From contig JAHDVH010000002.1 of NCBI GenBank assembly GCA_023382385.1, forward strand, positions 572,219 to 636,218: 64,000 nucleotides of DNA, read 5' to 3'. The notes under the pieces are model-generated. The model was not told the origin of the DNA. It saw nothing but the letters and a program-made list of their open reading frames with translations, and ran no database searches. Origin of the DNA: a bacterium. GTDB taxonomy: Bacteria > Electryoneota > RPQS01. The number at the start of each line of letters is the position of its first letter. Position 1 is the first letter of the stretch. The translations under genes were made by a program, and so were the position numbers. Positions 32,701 to 41,791 of the stretch are shown piece by piece.

Positions 32701-33132
32701 ATGGCGATTCGTAAAGCCACTGCAATTTGGAGCGGTACGCTCAAGACCGGCAAAGGTAATCTCACGACCGAATCCGGCGCGCTCAAGCAATTGAATTATT
32801 CGTTTCACGACCGGTTTGAAGACGGCAAAGGCACCAATCCCGAAGAACTTGTCGGCGCGGCGCACGCTGGCTGTTTCGCCATGGCATTGTCCGGCGGATT
32901 GGAAAAGGCGGGGCATCCCGCCGAACATATCGAAGCCGTCGCGCACATCACGCTCGACTTCGTGGACGGCAAGCCGACCGTCACCAAGTCGCACATCGTC
33001 TGTAAGGCCAAAGTGCCGGGTATGGACGCGGCGACCTTCCACGAAATTGCCGTCGAAACCAAAGCCGGCTGTCCGATCTCTCGCCTGCTGATGGGCTCCG
33101 CCGAAATTTCGCTCGACGCCTCGCTTGCCTGA
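32701..33132 (+). CDS. osmC: OsmC-type peroxiredoxin
   Basis: 143 residues. The two redox Cys are Cys58 (AAHAGCFAMAL) and Cys124 (KAGCPISR), with the conserved Glu49 in NPEELVGAAH. OsmC reduces organic hydroperoxides using low-molecular-weight or lipoyl thiols. Its place directly after the bacillithiol genes suggests that bacillithiol or a related system may supply its electrons, as inference. AAGGG precedes the ATG. Confidence 0.94.
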   Translation: MAIRKATAIWSGTLKTGKGNLTTESGALKQLNYSFHDRFEDGKGTNPEELVGAAHAGCFAMALSGGLEKAGHPAEHIEAVAHITLDFVDGKPTVTKSHIVCKAKVPGMDAATFHEIAVETKAGCPISRLLMGSAEISLDASLA

Positions 33133-33634
33133 TCTGCAGCTGCCTTCTCCCACTGCTCGCATTCGCTTTCGTCCGTTGACGTTCGACTATCTCGACGTGA
33201 TGTGCGAACTGCTCGGCGACCCCGAAGTGATGCGCCACTATCCGCATCCGCTGGATCGCGCGGAAACTCAGGGCTGGATTGAACGCGGGCTGGCACGTTA
33301 CGAGCGTGACGGCTGTTCATTCTATGCGCTCGAATCGCTGGAAACCGGCGAGTTTCTTGGGCAGTGCGGCGTGCTGATTCAAATGGTCGAAGGCGTCCCC
33401 GAAACCGAGGTCGGCTATCTGCTTGTGCGCAGGCATTGGCACAAGGGCTACGCCACCGAAGCCGCGCGAGCTTGTATTAATTTCGCGCACAGCGAGCGCA
33501 GCGCTCCGCGCGTGATTTCGCTGATTAATCCGGAAAACATCCCCTCGCAAAACGTCGCGCGGCGTCTCGGCGCGGAAATCGAAAAACGCGTCATCTGGTA
33601 TGACCTCCCTCACGACGTCTGGCTACATAGATGA
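33125..33634 (+). CDS. RimJ/RimL-type GNAT acetyltransferase
   Basis: 169 residues. Start TTG 33125 overlaps the OsmC stop by eight bases; no ATG lies near the fold start (IRFRPLTFDYLDVMCELLGD). Core motifs are VGYLLVRRHWHKGYATEAARACI and VISLINPENIPSQNVARRLG, typical of acetyltransferase type 3 (PF13302). Likely acetylates a protein N-terminus or small amine; substrate unknown. Part of the long bsh-osmC transcription unit. Confidence 0.85.
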   Translation: MPDLQLPSPTARIRFRPLTFDYLDVMCELLGDPEVMRHYPHPLDRAETQGWIERGLARYERDGCSFYALESLETGEFLGQCGVLIQMVEGVPETEVGYLLVRRHWHKGYATEAARACINFAHSERSAPRVISLINPENIPSQNVARRLGAEIEKRVIWYDLPHDVWLHR

Positions 33635-33672
33635 ATTGAAGCAATCACTCACCTTCTCATAACTTTCCCCAC

Positions 33673-35055
33673 ATGCTCAATCCCCACATTTTCCGTGAAT
33701 ATGATATTCGCGGCGTCGTTGAAACCGATCTGACTCCCGACACGGTCTATGAACTTGGTCGCGGAATCGGCACGTTCATTCGCCGCAAGGGTGCAAAAAA
33801 GTTTACGCTGGGTCGCGATGGCCGACTGACCAGCGAACGCATCGCCAACGATTTGAAATCCGGTCTGCTCACCACCGGACTGGAGCTGATTGAAGTCGGT
33901 CAGGTGCCGACTCCGGTGCTCTATTTCTCCGCCGCGACCTTGCAGACGGACGGCGGAATCATGATCACCGGCTCGCACAATCCGCCCGAGTTCAACGGCA
34001 TCAAAATGGCTCACGGCAAGACCTCTATTCACGGCGAAATGATTCAGGAGATTCGCGGCCTCTGCGAGCGCAAGGACTACGAACAGGGCACGGGCAAAAG
34101 TTCAAGCTACACAATCCTGCCTGAGTATATTGCGTGGTTGACGGCGAACCTGAAGCTCGACCGCAAGGTGCGTGTCGGCGTGGACAGCGGCAACGGTGTC
34201 GGCGGAATGTGCGCGCCGCAGATCTTCCGCGAAATCGGCGCCGAAGTCTTTGACATTTACAGTGACGTAGACGGCCGATTTCCCAATCATCATCCCGATC
34301 CGACGGTCGAGAAGAATCTTGTCACGCTGAAGAAGCTCGTCGCGGACAACTCGCTCGAACTCGGCGTCGGCTTCGACGGCGATGCGGACCGGCTGGGCGC
34401 GATTGACGGCGCGGGACACGTGCTGTGGGGCGACGTGCTGATGACGCTTTTCGCGCGTTCGATCTTGAAGAGCTTGCCCGGCGCGAAGATTATCGCAGAC
34501 GTGAAGTGCAGCGAGAATCTGTTTGCGGATGTCGCCAAGCGCGGCGGCGTTCCCATCATGTGGAAGACCGGACACGCGCTGATCAAGAGCAAACTGTGGG
34601 CGGAGAAGGCCTCGCTGGCGGGCGAGATGAGCGGCCACTTCTTCTTTGCGGATAGATTTTTCGGTTTTGACGACGGAATCTATTCGGCTGGCCGCCTGTT
34701 GGAAATCGTCTCGCGTCTGCCGCATTCGCTCGCGCAGGAACTCTCCGACCTGCCCAAAACCTACAGCACGCCGGAGATTCGCGTGGACTGTCCGGACGAT
34801 GTGAAGTTCGGTGTGGTGGACAAGGTCAAGAGCAGCTTCAAGGCGCGCGGACTGGAGACGATAGATCTCGACGGTGTGCGTGTGAAGTTCGAGGGCGGCT
34901 GGGCACTCGTGCGCGCCTCCAACACACAACCCACGCTGGTGCTGCGCATCGAAGCGACGTCACAGGCTTCACTCGACGCGATTCAGGAGGATGTTTCGCG
35001 CGTGCTGAAAGCTGCGGGCTTCACCTTCGACCCGAGCCAGAGTAGCGGCCTTTAA
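33673..35055 (+). CDS. Phosphomannomutase/phosphoglucomutase
   Basis: 460 residues, four-domain alpha-D-phosphohexomutase. The phosphoserine is Ser101 in ITGSHNPPEFNG, the magnesium loop is GFDGDADRLG, the sugar loop GEMSGHFFF, and the phosphate-binding C-terminal loop RASNTQPTLVLRIEA. It converts mannose- or glucose-6-phosphate to the 1-phosphate for polysaccharide and nucleotide-sugar synthesis. Last gene of the bsh unit; a hairpin follows six bases after the stop. Confidence 0.94.
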   Translation: MLNPHIFREYDIRGVVETDLTPDTVYELGRGIGTFIRRKGAKKFTLGRDGRLTSERIANDLKSGLLTTGLELIEVGQVPTPVLYFSAATLQTDGGIMITGSHNPPEFNGIKMAHGKTSIHGEMIQEIRGLCERKDYEQGTGKSSSYTILPEYIAWLTANLKLDRKVRVGVDSGNGVGGMCAPQIFREIGAEVFDIYSDVDGRFPNHHPDPTVEKNLVTLKKLVADNSLELGVGFDGDADRLGAIDGAGHVLWGDVLMTLFARSILKSLPGAKIIADVKCSENLFADVAKRGGVPIMWKTGHALIKSKLWAEKASLAGEMSGHFFFADRFFGFDDGIYSAGRLLEIVSRLPHSLAQELSDLPKTYSTPEIRVDCPDDVKFGVVDKVKSSFKARGLETIDLDGVRVKFEGGWALVRASNTQPTLVLRIEATSQASLDAIQEDVSRVLKAAGFTFDPSQSSGL

Positions 35056-35060
35056 GTTGA

Positions 35061-35086
35061 TCTGTCATCCTTCCAGGGATGACAGA
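35061..35086 (+). terminator. Hairpin after the phosphohexomutase gene
   Basis: Perfect 10-bp stem TCTGTCATCC / GGATGACAGA, loop TTCCAG. No T-tract follows, so it may be a 3'-end stabiliser or factor-assisted terminator rather than a simple one. Confidence 0.5.
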
Positions 35087-35347
35087 CGATTCAGGTTGAC
35101 CCCCCCGCCGTATCAGTGCCGAACCGCCCGTTTTTCAGCGTGGCAGAGAGTGCACAGCTTGCATCTTGTGCCTCTCTTTTTTCATCATGCACGATGACCG
35201 CACCGCTCAGCCATCTCAATCATCTTCATTCCTTTTTTTTCTATTCCTTGTTTATCAATAAGTTGGGCGGCTCCTGTCGCGGCAATTCCCCACCCTCTGC
35301 GCCATGCTGGCTGGCCGGACCATTGTTTGCTAAAGCAAGAGAGGCTC

Positions 35348-35375
35348 TTGAATTGCCTATCGAAACAGCTATATT
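35348..35375 (+). promoter_or_regulatory. Promoter of the third Cys-rich gene
   Basis: TTGAAT at 35348-35353, 16 bases, TATATT at 35370-35375. Predicted start near 35382, about 53 bases before the ATG. Confidence 0.5.
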
Positions 35376-35434
35376 AGAACAAATCAGTTGGAATTTCCGG
35401 GGAATAAACCGCAACCGTCGGTAACGGAGGAGCC

Positions 35435-35896
35435 ATGATTCGCTTGAGAACTTCGTTTGTAGCTTCAGCTCTGTTGATGATGGATGCTGTTTGTTTTGGC
35501 CAATGTGCTCAATGCCCTCAAGGCTGGTGCCGAACTTTTGCAGACTTGTCATGTTCCTACGATGATTGTACTGGGTGTGAAACATACTTCCTTGAAGTGC
35601 CGTGCAATGCTCAGTACTTATGGCAGCTAAAGACATATAGTTTCAACAATGTGTGTGCTCCGTGTGTGACCGTCAAAGAGGTAGGCGGGGGCGTCGTTTT
35701 GAGCGCGGGGAATCTCAACAGTTGTTTAGATGGCGAAAGCGGCTCACTATTGCTTACTTGCGACAATGGAATGAAGTACGAGATTAGTGTTTGCCTCAAT
35801 ATCTGTAACGATGCTGGTCAAGAAGTCAACTGCGAGTATTGTGACGCGGACGTTGAGTTTGCATTGTTTTTCACAGCATGTAGCTGTTGTCAATAA
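35435..35896 (+). CDS. Small Cys-rich secreted protein (third family member)
   Basis: 153 residues with a signal peptide (MIRLRTSFVASALLMMDAVC) and 18 Cys in the mature part. It shares with the proteins at 13067 and 15340 a C-x2-C-x-x-(V/L) segment followed by a (K/E)VxGG turn, a Y-x-(I/L)-x-V-C motif before C-x2/3-C, and a CEYCDAD / CGDCDAS segment. Overall identity looks low. GGAGGAG precedes the ATG. The next gene, 36 bases on, again encodes a sorting-domain protein. No known domain recognised. Confidence 0.78.
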   Translation: MIRLRTSFVASALLMMDAVCFGQCAQCPQGWCRTFADLSCSYDDCTGCETYFLEVPCNAQYLWQLKTYSFNNVCAPCVTVKEVGGGVVLSAGNLNSCLDGESGSLLLTCDNGMKYEISVCLNICNDAGQEVNCEYCDADVEFALFFTACSCCQ

Positions 35897-35932
35897 ACTA
35901 CTCTAAAAAGAAGTCCTGAAAGGGAGCCGTGT

Positions 35933-37987
35933 ATGCAATCGCTTAAAGTGTTTGCCATAGTGTTCATCGTCATGCTGTTTGTGGCTTCAGCATATGCGGC
36001 CCAGCGCCAATGCGTTATCATTGATGCTTTCACGCAGTGGAATTGCCCTCCTTGTGCTACATGGAATCCAACCGAGAGAAGCGTTTTGAACGCCATGACG
36101 CGCGATACAGTGATTTCAATCAAGACTCACGGTTGGTGGCCGGGTTCAAACAACGATGCCTTTCATCTGTACAACGTTCCGGAGTCGACGGCCCGCATCA
36201 ACTATTATGGAGTAAACGCTGTTCCTACGGGCTACGCAGATGGCATCGTAAATTTTGGCCAAAGCGCAACAACGCTTCGTAATGCTGTTCGTTCACGTTA
36301 TGCCACAGCGTCTCCGTGCACGATCGACAATCTAATAGCAGAAACGTCAAGTCCAACTGGAATTCAAGTCTCGGGCACGATTACAGCCGAGCAGACGCTT
36401 ACTGGCGCCTATCTTTACGTGGTCCTAATCAGGGATGAAGTCACTTATGCAAGCCCTCCCGGCAGTAACGGCGAGACGTTCTTTCCAGATATTTTTACTG
36501 ATGCCTCGCCCAATTTCAATGTTGGCACACTGATAAATGCATCACCTGGCTTCCCTTTTGAGTTTGCCACAACTCTTGTTCGAGACCCGTCTTGGGATGT
36601 CGAAAATCTCACGGTCATAGCATTCGCTCAGAGAAACTCGAATAGAGAAATTCTTCAAGGTGCATGGACAAATGTACTGCAACCTTACGCCTTCACGACC
36701 ACAAATGACAATCCGGCACAGGCAGTCATTCAGCCAGCGGCCGGCGAGCAGGCCTATCTCGTTCAGCTCAATAACATCGGCACGATGGATGATTCCTACA
36801 CGGTTACGCTTGATGGGAACTGGCCGACCGGTTGGGTCTACAGTGTCGAGGAGAACGGCGGCGCGTCGAATCCGACGAGCATCAACGTCAGCCTGAATGG
36901 TGGCGAGTCCACGTTCCTGATTGTCAGGGCAAATCCCAATACCAACGCAGGATCAACCGAGTTTTCATTAACCATCGAATCCCATAACAACGACGAGAAT
37001 ATTCAATCGTATTCGTGGCGGCTGATGGCCGGTTTGGATGTGCTGGTGATCGACGGTGATGGCGGCGAAACCTACGAAACCTACTACGCGGCCGCGCTGG
37101 ACGCTGTGGATGAGACCATCAATGTCGTGTGGGGATGGTGGGATGCAAGCCTTGATGAAGTGGACGTGAACCTCTTCGAAGGCGTGGACGTCCTCGTCTG
37201 GTTCACCGGCAATCAATGGCAGGAAACGCTGACGCCGCTTGACCAGCTGAATCTTCAGGACTATCTGGAGAACGGCGGCAAATTAATGCTGACCGGTCAG
37301 GGCATCGGCTTCGACATGCGCAACGACCAGTTCTTCATCGACTACATGCACGCCCAGTATCTGCGCAACTTCCCGATCGGCACGGGCGTGACGGGGCTTG
37401 CAGGCACGGTCGGCGACGGCTTGAACTTCACGATTGTCAGCGGCACGGGCGCGAATAATCAGAACCGTCAGTCCGCAATCGCGACGCGCAACGAGCAGGC
37501 GACGCTGATGTTCAACTACGTGCAGGAATACCAGGGCCAGACACAGGGCGCGGGTTTGACTGTGGACAACGGCAACTACCGCATCCTGTATCTCGCTTTC
37601 GGCTTTGAGGCCATTTCGACGGAACAGAACCGCAACGCGATGATGGAGCGCGCCATCGGCTGGCTGCTCTATGGAACGACCAGCTCGCCTGAGACTCCGC
37701 AGACGATGCCGACCGAGTTCAGCCTGTTGCAGAACTATCCGAATCCGTTCAACCCCGAGACGACCATTCCGTTCGCTCTGCCGGTGCGTTCCAATGTGAC
37801 CCTGAAGGTGTTCGACCTGCTGGGCCGCGAAGTGGCGACACTTGCAAATCGTTCGTTTGAAGCGGGTCTGCACAGCGTCTCGTGGAACGGCAGCGACCTC
37901 TCAAGCGGTGTCTATTTCTACACGCTAAAGGCCGAGAACGGCGAGCAGAGCTTCTCAAGCACGCGCAAACTGGTCTTGATGAAGTAA
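35933..37987 (+). CDS. Secreted thioredoxin-like (Omp28-type) protein with sorting domain
   Basis: 684 residues, signal peptide MQSLKVFAIVFIVMLFVASA. Residues about 25-110 form a thioredoxin-like domain with a CPPC active site (FTQWNCPPCATWNPTE) as in Omp28-type outer-surface proteins. A beta-sandwich follows, then an alpha/beta region resembling class I amidotransferase folds without its catalytic Cys (LDVLVIDGDGGETYETYY, LENGGKLMLTGQGIGFDM). It ends with a type A sorting domain (NYPNPFNPET, LLGREVATL, SSGVYFY, final LVLMK). The CPPC site could act on disulfides of the Cys-rich protein encoded just upstream; this is inference. Confidence 0.85.
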   Translation: MQSLKVFAIVFIVMLFVASAYAAQRQCVIIDAFTQWNCPPCATWNPTERSVLNAMTRDTVISIKTHGWWPGSNNDAFHLYNVPESTARINYYGVNAVPTGYADGIVNFGQSATTLRNAVRSRYATASPCTIDNLIAETSSPTGIQVSGTITAEQTLTGAYLYVVLIRDEVTYASPPGSNGETFFPDIFTDASPNFNVGTLINASPGFPFEFATTLVRDPSWDVENLTVIAFAQRNSNREILQGAWTNVLQPYAFTTTNDNPAQAVIQPAAGEQAYLVQLNNIGTMDDSYTVTLDGNWPTGWVYSVEENGGASNPTSINVSLNGGESTFLIVRANPNTNAGSTEFSLTIESHNNDENIQSYSWRLMAGLDVLVIDGDGGETYETYYAAALDAVDETINVVWGWWDASLDEVDVNLFEGVDVLVWFTGNQWQETLTPLDQLNLQDYLENGGKLMLTGQGIGFDMRNDQFFIDYMHAQYLRNFPIGTGVTGLAGTVGDGLNFTIVSGTGANNQNRQSAIATRNEQATLMFNYVQEYQGQTQGAGLTVDNGNYRILYLAFGFEAISTEQNRNAMMERAIGWLLYGTTSSPETPQTMPTEFSLLQNYPNPFNPETTIPFALPVRSNVTLKVFDLLGREVATLANRSFEAGLHSVSWNGSDLSSGVYFYTLKAENGEQSFSSTRKLVLMK

Positions 37988-38038
37988 TCCCCGCCGGATG
38001 ACTGGCACGGTTTCCTTGACAACTCACCTTTAATTCCT

Positions 38039-38077
38039 GAAGCGCCGCCTGCCGCGATGTGACGGTGGGCGGCGTTT
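38039..38077 (+). terminator. Terminator after the Omp28-type gene
   Basis: Stem AAGCGCCGCC / GGCGGCGTTT (one G-T pair) around a 19-base loop, followed by CACCTTTTCTC. It ends just before the ribosome site of the next gene. Confidence 0.5.
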
Positions 38078-38105
38078 CACCTTTTCTCTGGAGGGGAAAG
38101 GACCC

Positions 38106-39812
38106 ATGAATTCCCATCACAAACACTTTTCCGTTCCGCTACTCGGCGCGCTGGCCTTGGCGCTGCTGCTCTGCTGGCCGTTTGTGCGCGAGTCGCGGCA
38201 GACGACGGCTGAGGCGTGTTGGAACAACGTGCTGATCGAGTGCTTCGACTCGACGCGCGCGGCTTGGCCGTGGGCTAAACCCTACGGCGCGAATCCGGTG
38301 CGTCGCTGGCGCATTTCGCCTGCGCTCCCGCAACTCACGTGGGGCCTGCAGGACCGCTTCTACAGTCTCGGCTTGCAGTCGTTCTGCAATGATGAACAGG
38401 CAATCTGGGTGCTCGGCGGGCCGGGTACCGAAGATCCGAACTTCGACGACTATCCGGCCAATTTGAACACCTACGTGACCTACGGTCCCATCAATTTGTC
38501 GACGGCCACGGAAGCGCGCGTGCAGTTCGCTCTCTATTTCCGCAACGCTATGGATATCGGCGACACGATTTGCTGGGGCGCGGATTCGGTGTTCACACTC
38601 GCGACGACGCATATCTGGCTGGACAGCACATTGGCGCACGAAGAAGCGGGCTGGCGGAATTTCACGATGGACTTAAAAGACCTCTATCGTAACAACGCCA
38701 CGCGCGACAGCGTCTCCGCATTGGGCCGCACCGACGTCTATGTCTACTGGTGGTTCCGCTCCAACAGCAATCAACAGCGCGGACGCGGCGCGTTCTTGGA
38801 TGACGTCATTATCGCTTGGGACAACGGCCAAATCGACATGCTCGCGGGCTCACTCAATATCTTGAATCCGGACTCGCTTACCTATCCCACGGTAATCGAA
38901 GTGGGAGACTCTGTGGTGTTTCAATATTCGTTCAGATTGTGTGACGGCGGCGTGTTGTATTATCCTCCGTTTCACGTCATGCTTGCCATTGATGGAAACC
39001 CGATTCTCGATTCCGTCATCGTGGATGGTCAGCCCGGACAATTCTTCACGTGGTTTACCGAACCGATTGAGATGACTGCGGCGGGCAACTTCAATTTGCA
39101 GTTGATGATTGATCCGGGTCAGGAAGTTGCCGAGTCGAACGAAAACAACAACACAGCCGTCTATCCGTTCTCCGTTCAAGAGCCTAATGTTCGTCCGGTC
39201 TTCGAGTGGCTCGCTCCGGGTCCGCTCTCTCCGACGGGCGACACATTGTTCGCTTATGGACAGGGCACGCTGCGCTGGAGCCTGCAGGATCCGGATGACG
39301 ACGCAACGGTTTCCATTTATGCGGATACCGATGCGAACGGATGTCTCGGGCCGCTGATTCCGGGCGGGTCAAACCGTCCTGAAGTTGGTGTGGATTCGCT
39401 GGTGTGGAACGTGAGCGGAATGATTGCCGGCTCGGTGCGCTGGCCGTTCGCGCAGGTGAGCGACCCGACGCATTCTGATTGTTACTATGCACCGTATCCC
39501 CTCGTGGTGCGCAGCCTTTCAACGGGAGAAGAAGTTCTCGTCCCGTTGTTGTTCCAGCTTGCGCAGAACTATCCGAATCCCTTCAACCCGAGCACGCAGA
39601 TTGAATTTGCCATCACGCGCGGCGGCCACACGAGCTTGACGGTCTATGACATCACGGGCCGCGAAGTCGCCACCCTGATTGACAACGACTTGACACCCGG
39701 CATCTATCAGGCCAACTTTGACGCCGGTCCCGACCTGACCTCCGGTGTGTATATCTATCGTCTCGATGCGCCCGAAGGCAGCCTGACGCGCAAGATGATT
39801 CTGATGAAGTAG
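38106..39812 (+). CDS. Secreted protein with CARDB-like domain and sorting domain
   Basis: 568 residues. The signal segment is LLGALALALLLCWPFV. The N-terminal ~220 residues form a beta-rich domain with several Trp residues and WCFD/ECFD-type motifs like a MAM or laminin-G-like jelly roll (YVYWWFRSNSNQQRGRGAFLDDVIIAWD). A CARDB domain follows (VIEVGDSVVFQYSFRL, PGQEVAESNENNNTAVYPF), then an Ig-like domain and a sorting domain (NYPNPFNPST, DITGREVATL, TSGVYIYRL, KMILMK). GGAGGGGAAAGG precedes the ATG. Role probably adhesive; no enzyme motif seen. Confidence 0.84.
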   Translation: MNSHHKHFSVPLLGALALALLLCWPFVRESRQTTAEACWNNVLIECFDSTRAAWPWAKPYGANPVRRWRISPALPQLTWGLQDRFYSLGLQSFCNDEQAIWVLGGPGTEDPNFDDYPANLNTYVTYGPINLSTATEARVQFALYFRNAMDIGDTICWGADSVFTLATTHIWLDSTLAHEEAGWRNFTMDLKDLYRNNATRDSVSALGRTDVYVYWWFRSNSNQQRGRGAFLDDVIIAWDNGQIDMLAGSLNILNPDSLTYPTVIEVGDSVVFQYSFRLCDGGVLYYPPFHVMLAIDGNPILDSVIVDGQPGQFFTWFTEPIEMTAAGNFNLQLMIDPGQEVAESNENNNTAVYPFSVQEPNVRPVFEWLAPGPLSPTGDTLFAYGQGTLRWSLQDPDDDATVSIYADTDANGCLGPLIPGGSNRPEVGVDSLVWNVSGMIAGSVRWPFAQVSDPTHSDCYYAPYPLVVRSLSTGEEVLVPLLFQLAQNYPNPFNPSTQIEFAITRGGHTSLTVYDITGREVATLIDNDLTPGIYQANFDAGPDLTSGVYIYRLDAPEGSLTRKMILMK

Positions 39813-39833
39813 GCTTGTCGTCTTTAGACGTGC

Positions 39834-39861
39834 AAAGCGCCGCGAAGTTTCGCGGCGCTTT
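39834..39861. terminator. Bidirectional terminator
   Basis: Perfect 13-bp stem AAAGCGCCGCGAA / TTCGCGGCGCTTT with a two-base centre, between the convergent CARDB-protein and Nramp genes. Confidence 0.8.
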
Positions 39862-39888
39862 CATTTGGAACATCTTCGTGCGATGTTG

Positions 39889-41790
39889 CTACGGGTCTAC
39901 GCGCACCATGAACACCGGAATATCCACACGGTGCCGCACGCGGGTGGCGGTCGCGCCGAGCAGGAGGTCTTTCAGTGCGCGGTGGCCGTGCGTTCCGATG
40001 ATGAGCAGTTCCGCCTGCTCTTCCTTGAGCAGCCGCACGATTTCGTCCGGCGGATTGCCGTAACCCATCACCGGCTTCGCACTGATTCCGCGCTGCGCGA
40101 GTTCAACTTTCAGGTGTTCGAGATACGCTTCGTCGGCAAGCACTTCACGGTCTTCTGCTTTCTCACTCCAGACACGCGGCGCCATCGTGTCGGCGACGTG
40201 CACGAGCAGAAGTTCCGCGCCGCTGTCTTTGGCCATTGCCATCGCACGTGCCACGAGCACACGGTCGCTCTCTGTTGCTTCCAACGCCACAGCGATACGC
40301 TGGTAACGTGCGTGTTCAGGCTCCGGCAGTTCAAACGCCGGTGCGACAGCATCCACGTGCAACATCCGCTTGAACAGCGGCATAGTCACCAGATACAGCA
40401 GCAAAGCACCAAGTCCCACCGCAATCGCCAGCACCAGCACGTGCGTCCACTGCAGTCCTTCGGGCGACGCCGCAATCCAATCTCTCAGCACACCGGTCAC
40501 CAGCCAGACATTCAAACTGATAATCACGGTCGCCGCACTCCACGCGAGTATCTTCACCCACAGCTTGCTCGCGAAATCGCCCATTAACCTGCGGTCGCTC
40601 GTGAATTGAATCAGCGGCACAACCGCAAACGGCAATTGCATCGAGAGCACGACCTGCGAAAGAATCAGAAGCTGATAGCTTCCCGAGTCTCCCATTATCC
40701 AGATAGTCACTGCGGCGGGAATAATCGCCAGCGAACGCGTGATCATTCTGCGCAGCCATGGCCGGATGCGCAGATTGATGAATCCTTCCATAACCACCTG
40801 TCCGGCGAGCGTTCCGGTGAGTGTGGAGCTTTGGCCGCTCGCGAGTAGGGCAATCGCGAATGCGGTGCTGGCGACTTTTGCTCCAAGCAAAGGCGCGAGC
40901 AGTTCGTGTGCCTGCTGAATTTCGGTCACTTCAATGCCGTTTTCGTAGAACACCGCCGCCGCCAGCACGAGAATCGCCGCATTCACGAAGAACGCCGCGT
41001 TCAGCGCAACCACCGAGTCAATCAGATTATATTTGCAGGCCTGCCGCACGTTCGCAATGCTGCCGCCGACCGCGCGCGTTTGCACAAGGGCGGAATGCAG
41101 ATACAGATTGTGGGGCATGACCGTCGCGCCGAGAATACCGATGGCTACATACAGGCTCTCGTGTGTGATGCTCGGTACGAAGCCGGAGACGATGCCCGCG
41201 ACATCCGGTTTGGCCAGAACCATCTCCAATAGAAAACAGATGCCGATAGTCGCAACCAGCGTCAGGATAAACGCTTCGACTTTGCGAATCCCGAGATGCT
41301 GAAAGTAGAGCAACAGAAAAACATCAACGGCGGTAATCAATACTCCCCATAAGAGCGGAATACCGAACAGGAGATGCAATCCGATAGCTGAGCCGATGAC
41401 TTCGGCTAAGTCGCAGGCGATGATTGCAATTTCGCAGACAACCCACAACACAAAGCCGACCGGCTTTGAATAGCCTTCGCGGCAGGCGCGCGCAAGGTCA
41501 CGGCCCGTGACGATCCCCAGCCGTGCGGACAGGGCTTGAAGCAGCACGGCCATCAGATTGCTCATCAGCAGCACCCAGATCAGCGCGTAGCCGAAGCGCG
41601 AACCACCTTCAAGGTCAGTGGCCCAGTTGCCCGGGTCCATATAGCCGACGCTGACGAGATAGGCTGGTCCCGCGAATGCGAACAGCCGCCGCAGAATACT
41701 CGTCTTTTCAGGTATCGTTACGGAGCGGTGGACTTCGGAGAGCGAGACCAGTTCCGGCGCTGGCTGCTTAGTGTGTCTTCCCACTTTCAA
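39889..41790 (-). CDS. mntH: Nramp divalent-metal transporter fused to a universal stress (UspA) domain
   Basis: 633 residues. Residues about 35-480 form the Nramp transporter with eleven or so helices. The metal-binding DPGNW motif is in helix 1 and GATVMPHNLYLHSA in helix 6. The proton-coupled uptake of Mn2+ or Fe2+ is the family role. After a linker, residues about 490-633 are a UspA domain with the nucleotide motif GTHGHRALKDLLLGAT, close to G-x2-G-x9-G-S/T, so ATP binding is possible. Standard MntH proteins (about 410-430 residues) lack this domain. The mntR-type gene is one base upstream in the same direction. Confidence 0.93.
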   Translation of the reverse strand: MKVGRHTKQPAPELVSLSEVHRSVTIPEKTSILRRLFAFAGPAYLVSVGYMDPGNWATDLEGGSRFGYALIWVLLMSNLMAVLLQALSARLGIVTGRDLARACREGYSKPVGFVLWVVCEIAIIACDLAEVIGSAIGLHLLFGIPLLWGVLITAVDVFLLLYFQHLGIRKVEAFILTLVATIGICFLLEMVLAKPDVAGIVSGFVPSITHESLYVAIGILGATVMPHNLYLHSALVQTRAVGGSIANVRQACKYNLIDSVVALNAAFFVNAAILVLAAAVFYENGIEVTEIQQAHELLAPLLGAKVASTAFAIALLASGQSSTLTGTLAGQVVMEGFINLRIRPWLRRMITRSLAIIPAAVTIWIMGDSGSYQLLILSQVVLSMQLPFAVVPLIQFTSDRRLMGDFASKLWVKILAWSAATVIISLNVWLVTGVLRDWIAASPEGLQWTHVLVLAIAVGLGALLLYLVTMPLFKRMLHVDAVAPAFELPEPEHARYQRIAVALEATESDRVLVARAMAMAKDSGAELLLVHVADTMAPRVWSEKAEDREVLADEAYLEHLKVELAQRGISAKPVMGYGNPPDEIVRLLKEEQAELLIIGTHGHRALKDLLLGATATRVRHRVDIPVFMVRVDP

Positions 41791-41791
41791 C

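Larger units (their letters stand above)
35056..35434. other. Intergenic stretch before the third Cys-rich gene
   Basis: 379 bases. It contains the hairpin and the promoter candidate listed separately, a run of C (GACCCCCCCGCC near 35099) and T-rich tracts (near 35226). The open frame from 35116 has no ribosome site and low-complexity content; I do not call it. Confidence 0.6.

Noticed and set aside
35061-35086. Classical T-tailed terminator after the phosphohexomutase gene
   Set aside because: The stem is perfect, but CGATTCAGG follows instead of a T-run, so it is kept as a hairpin of uncertain role.
35116-35424. 102-codon plus-strand frame before the third Cys-rich gene
   Set aside because: Low-complexity Ser/Phe-rich content, no ribosome site, and it covers the promoter candidate at 35348.
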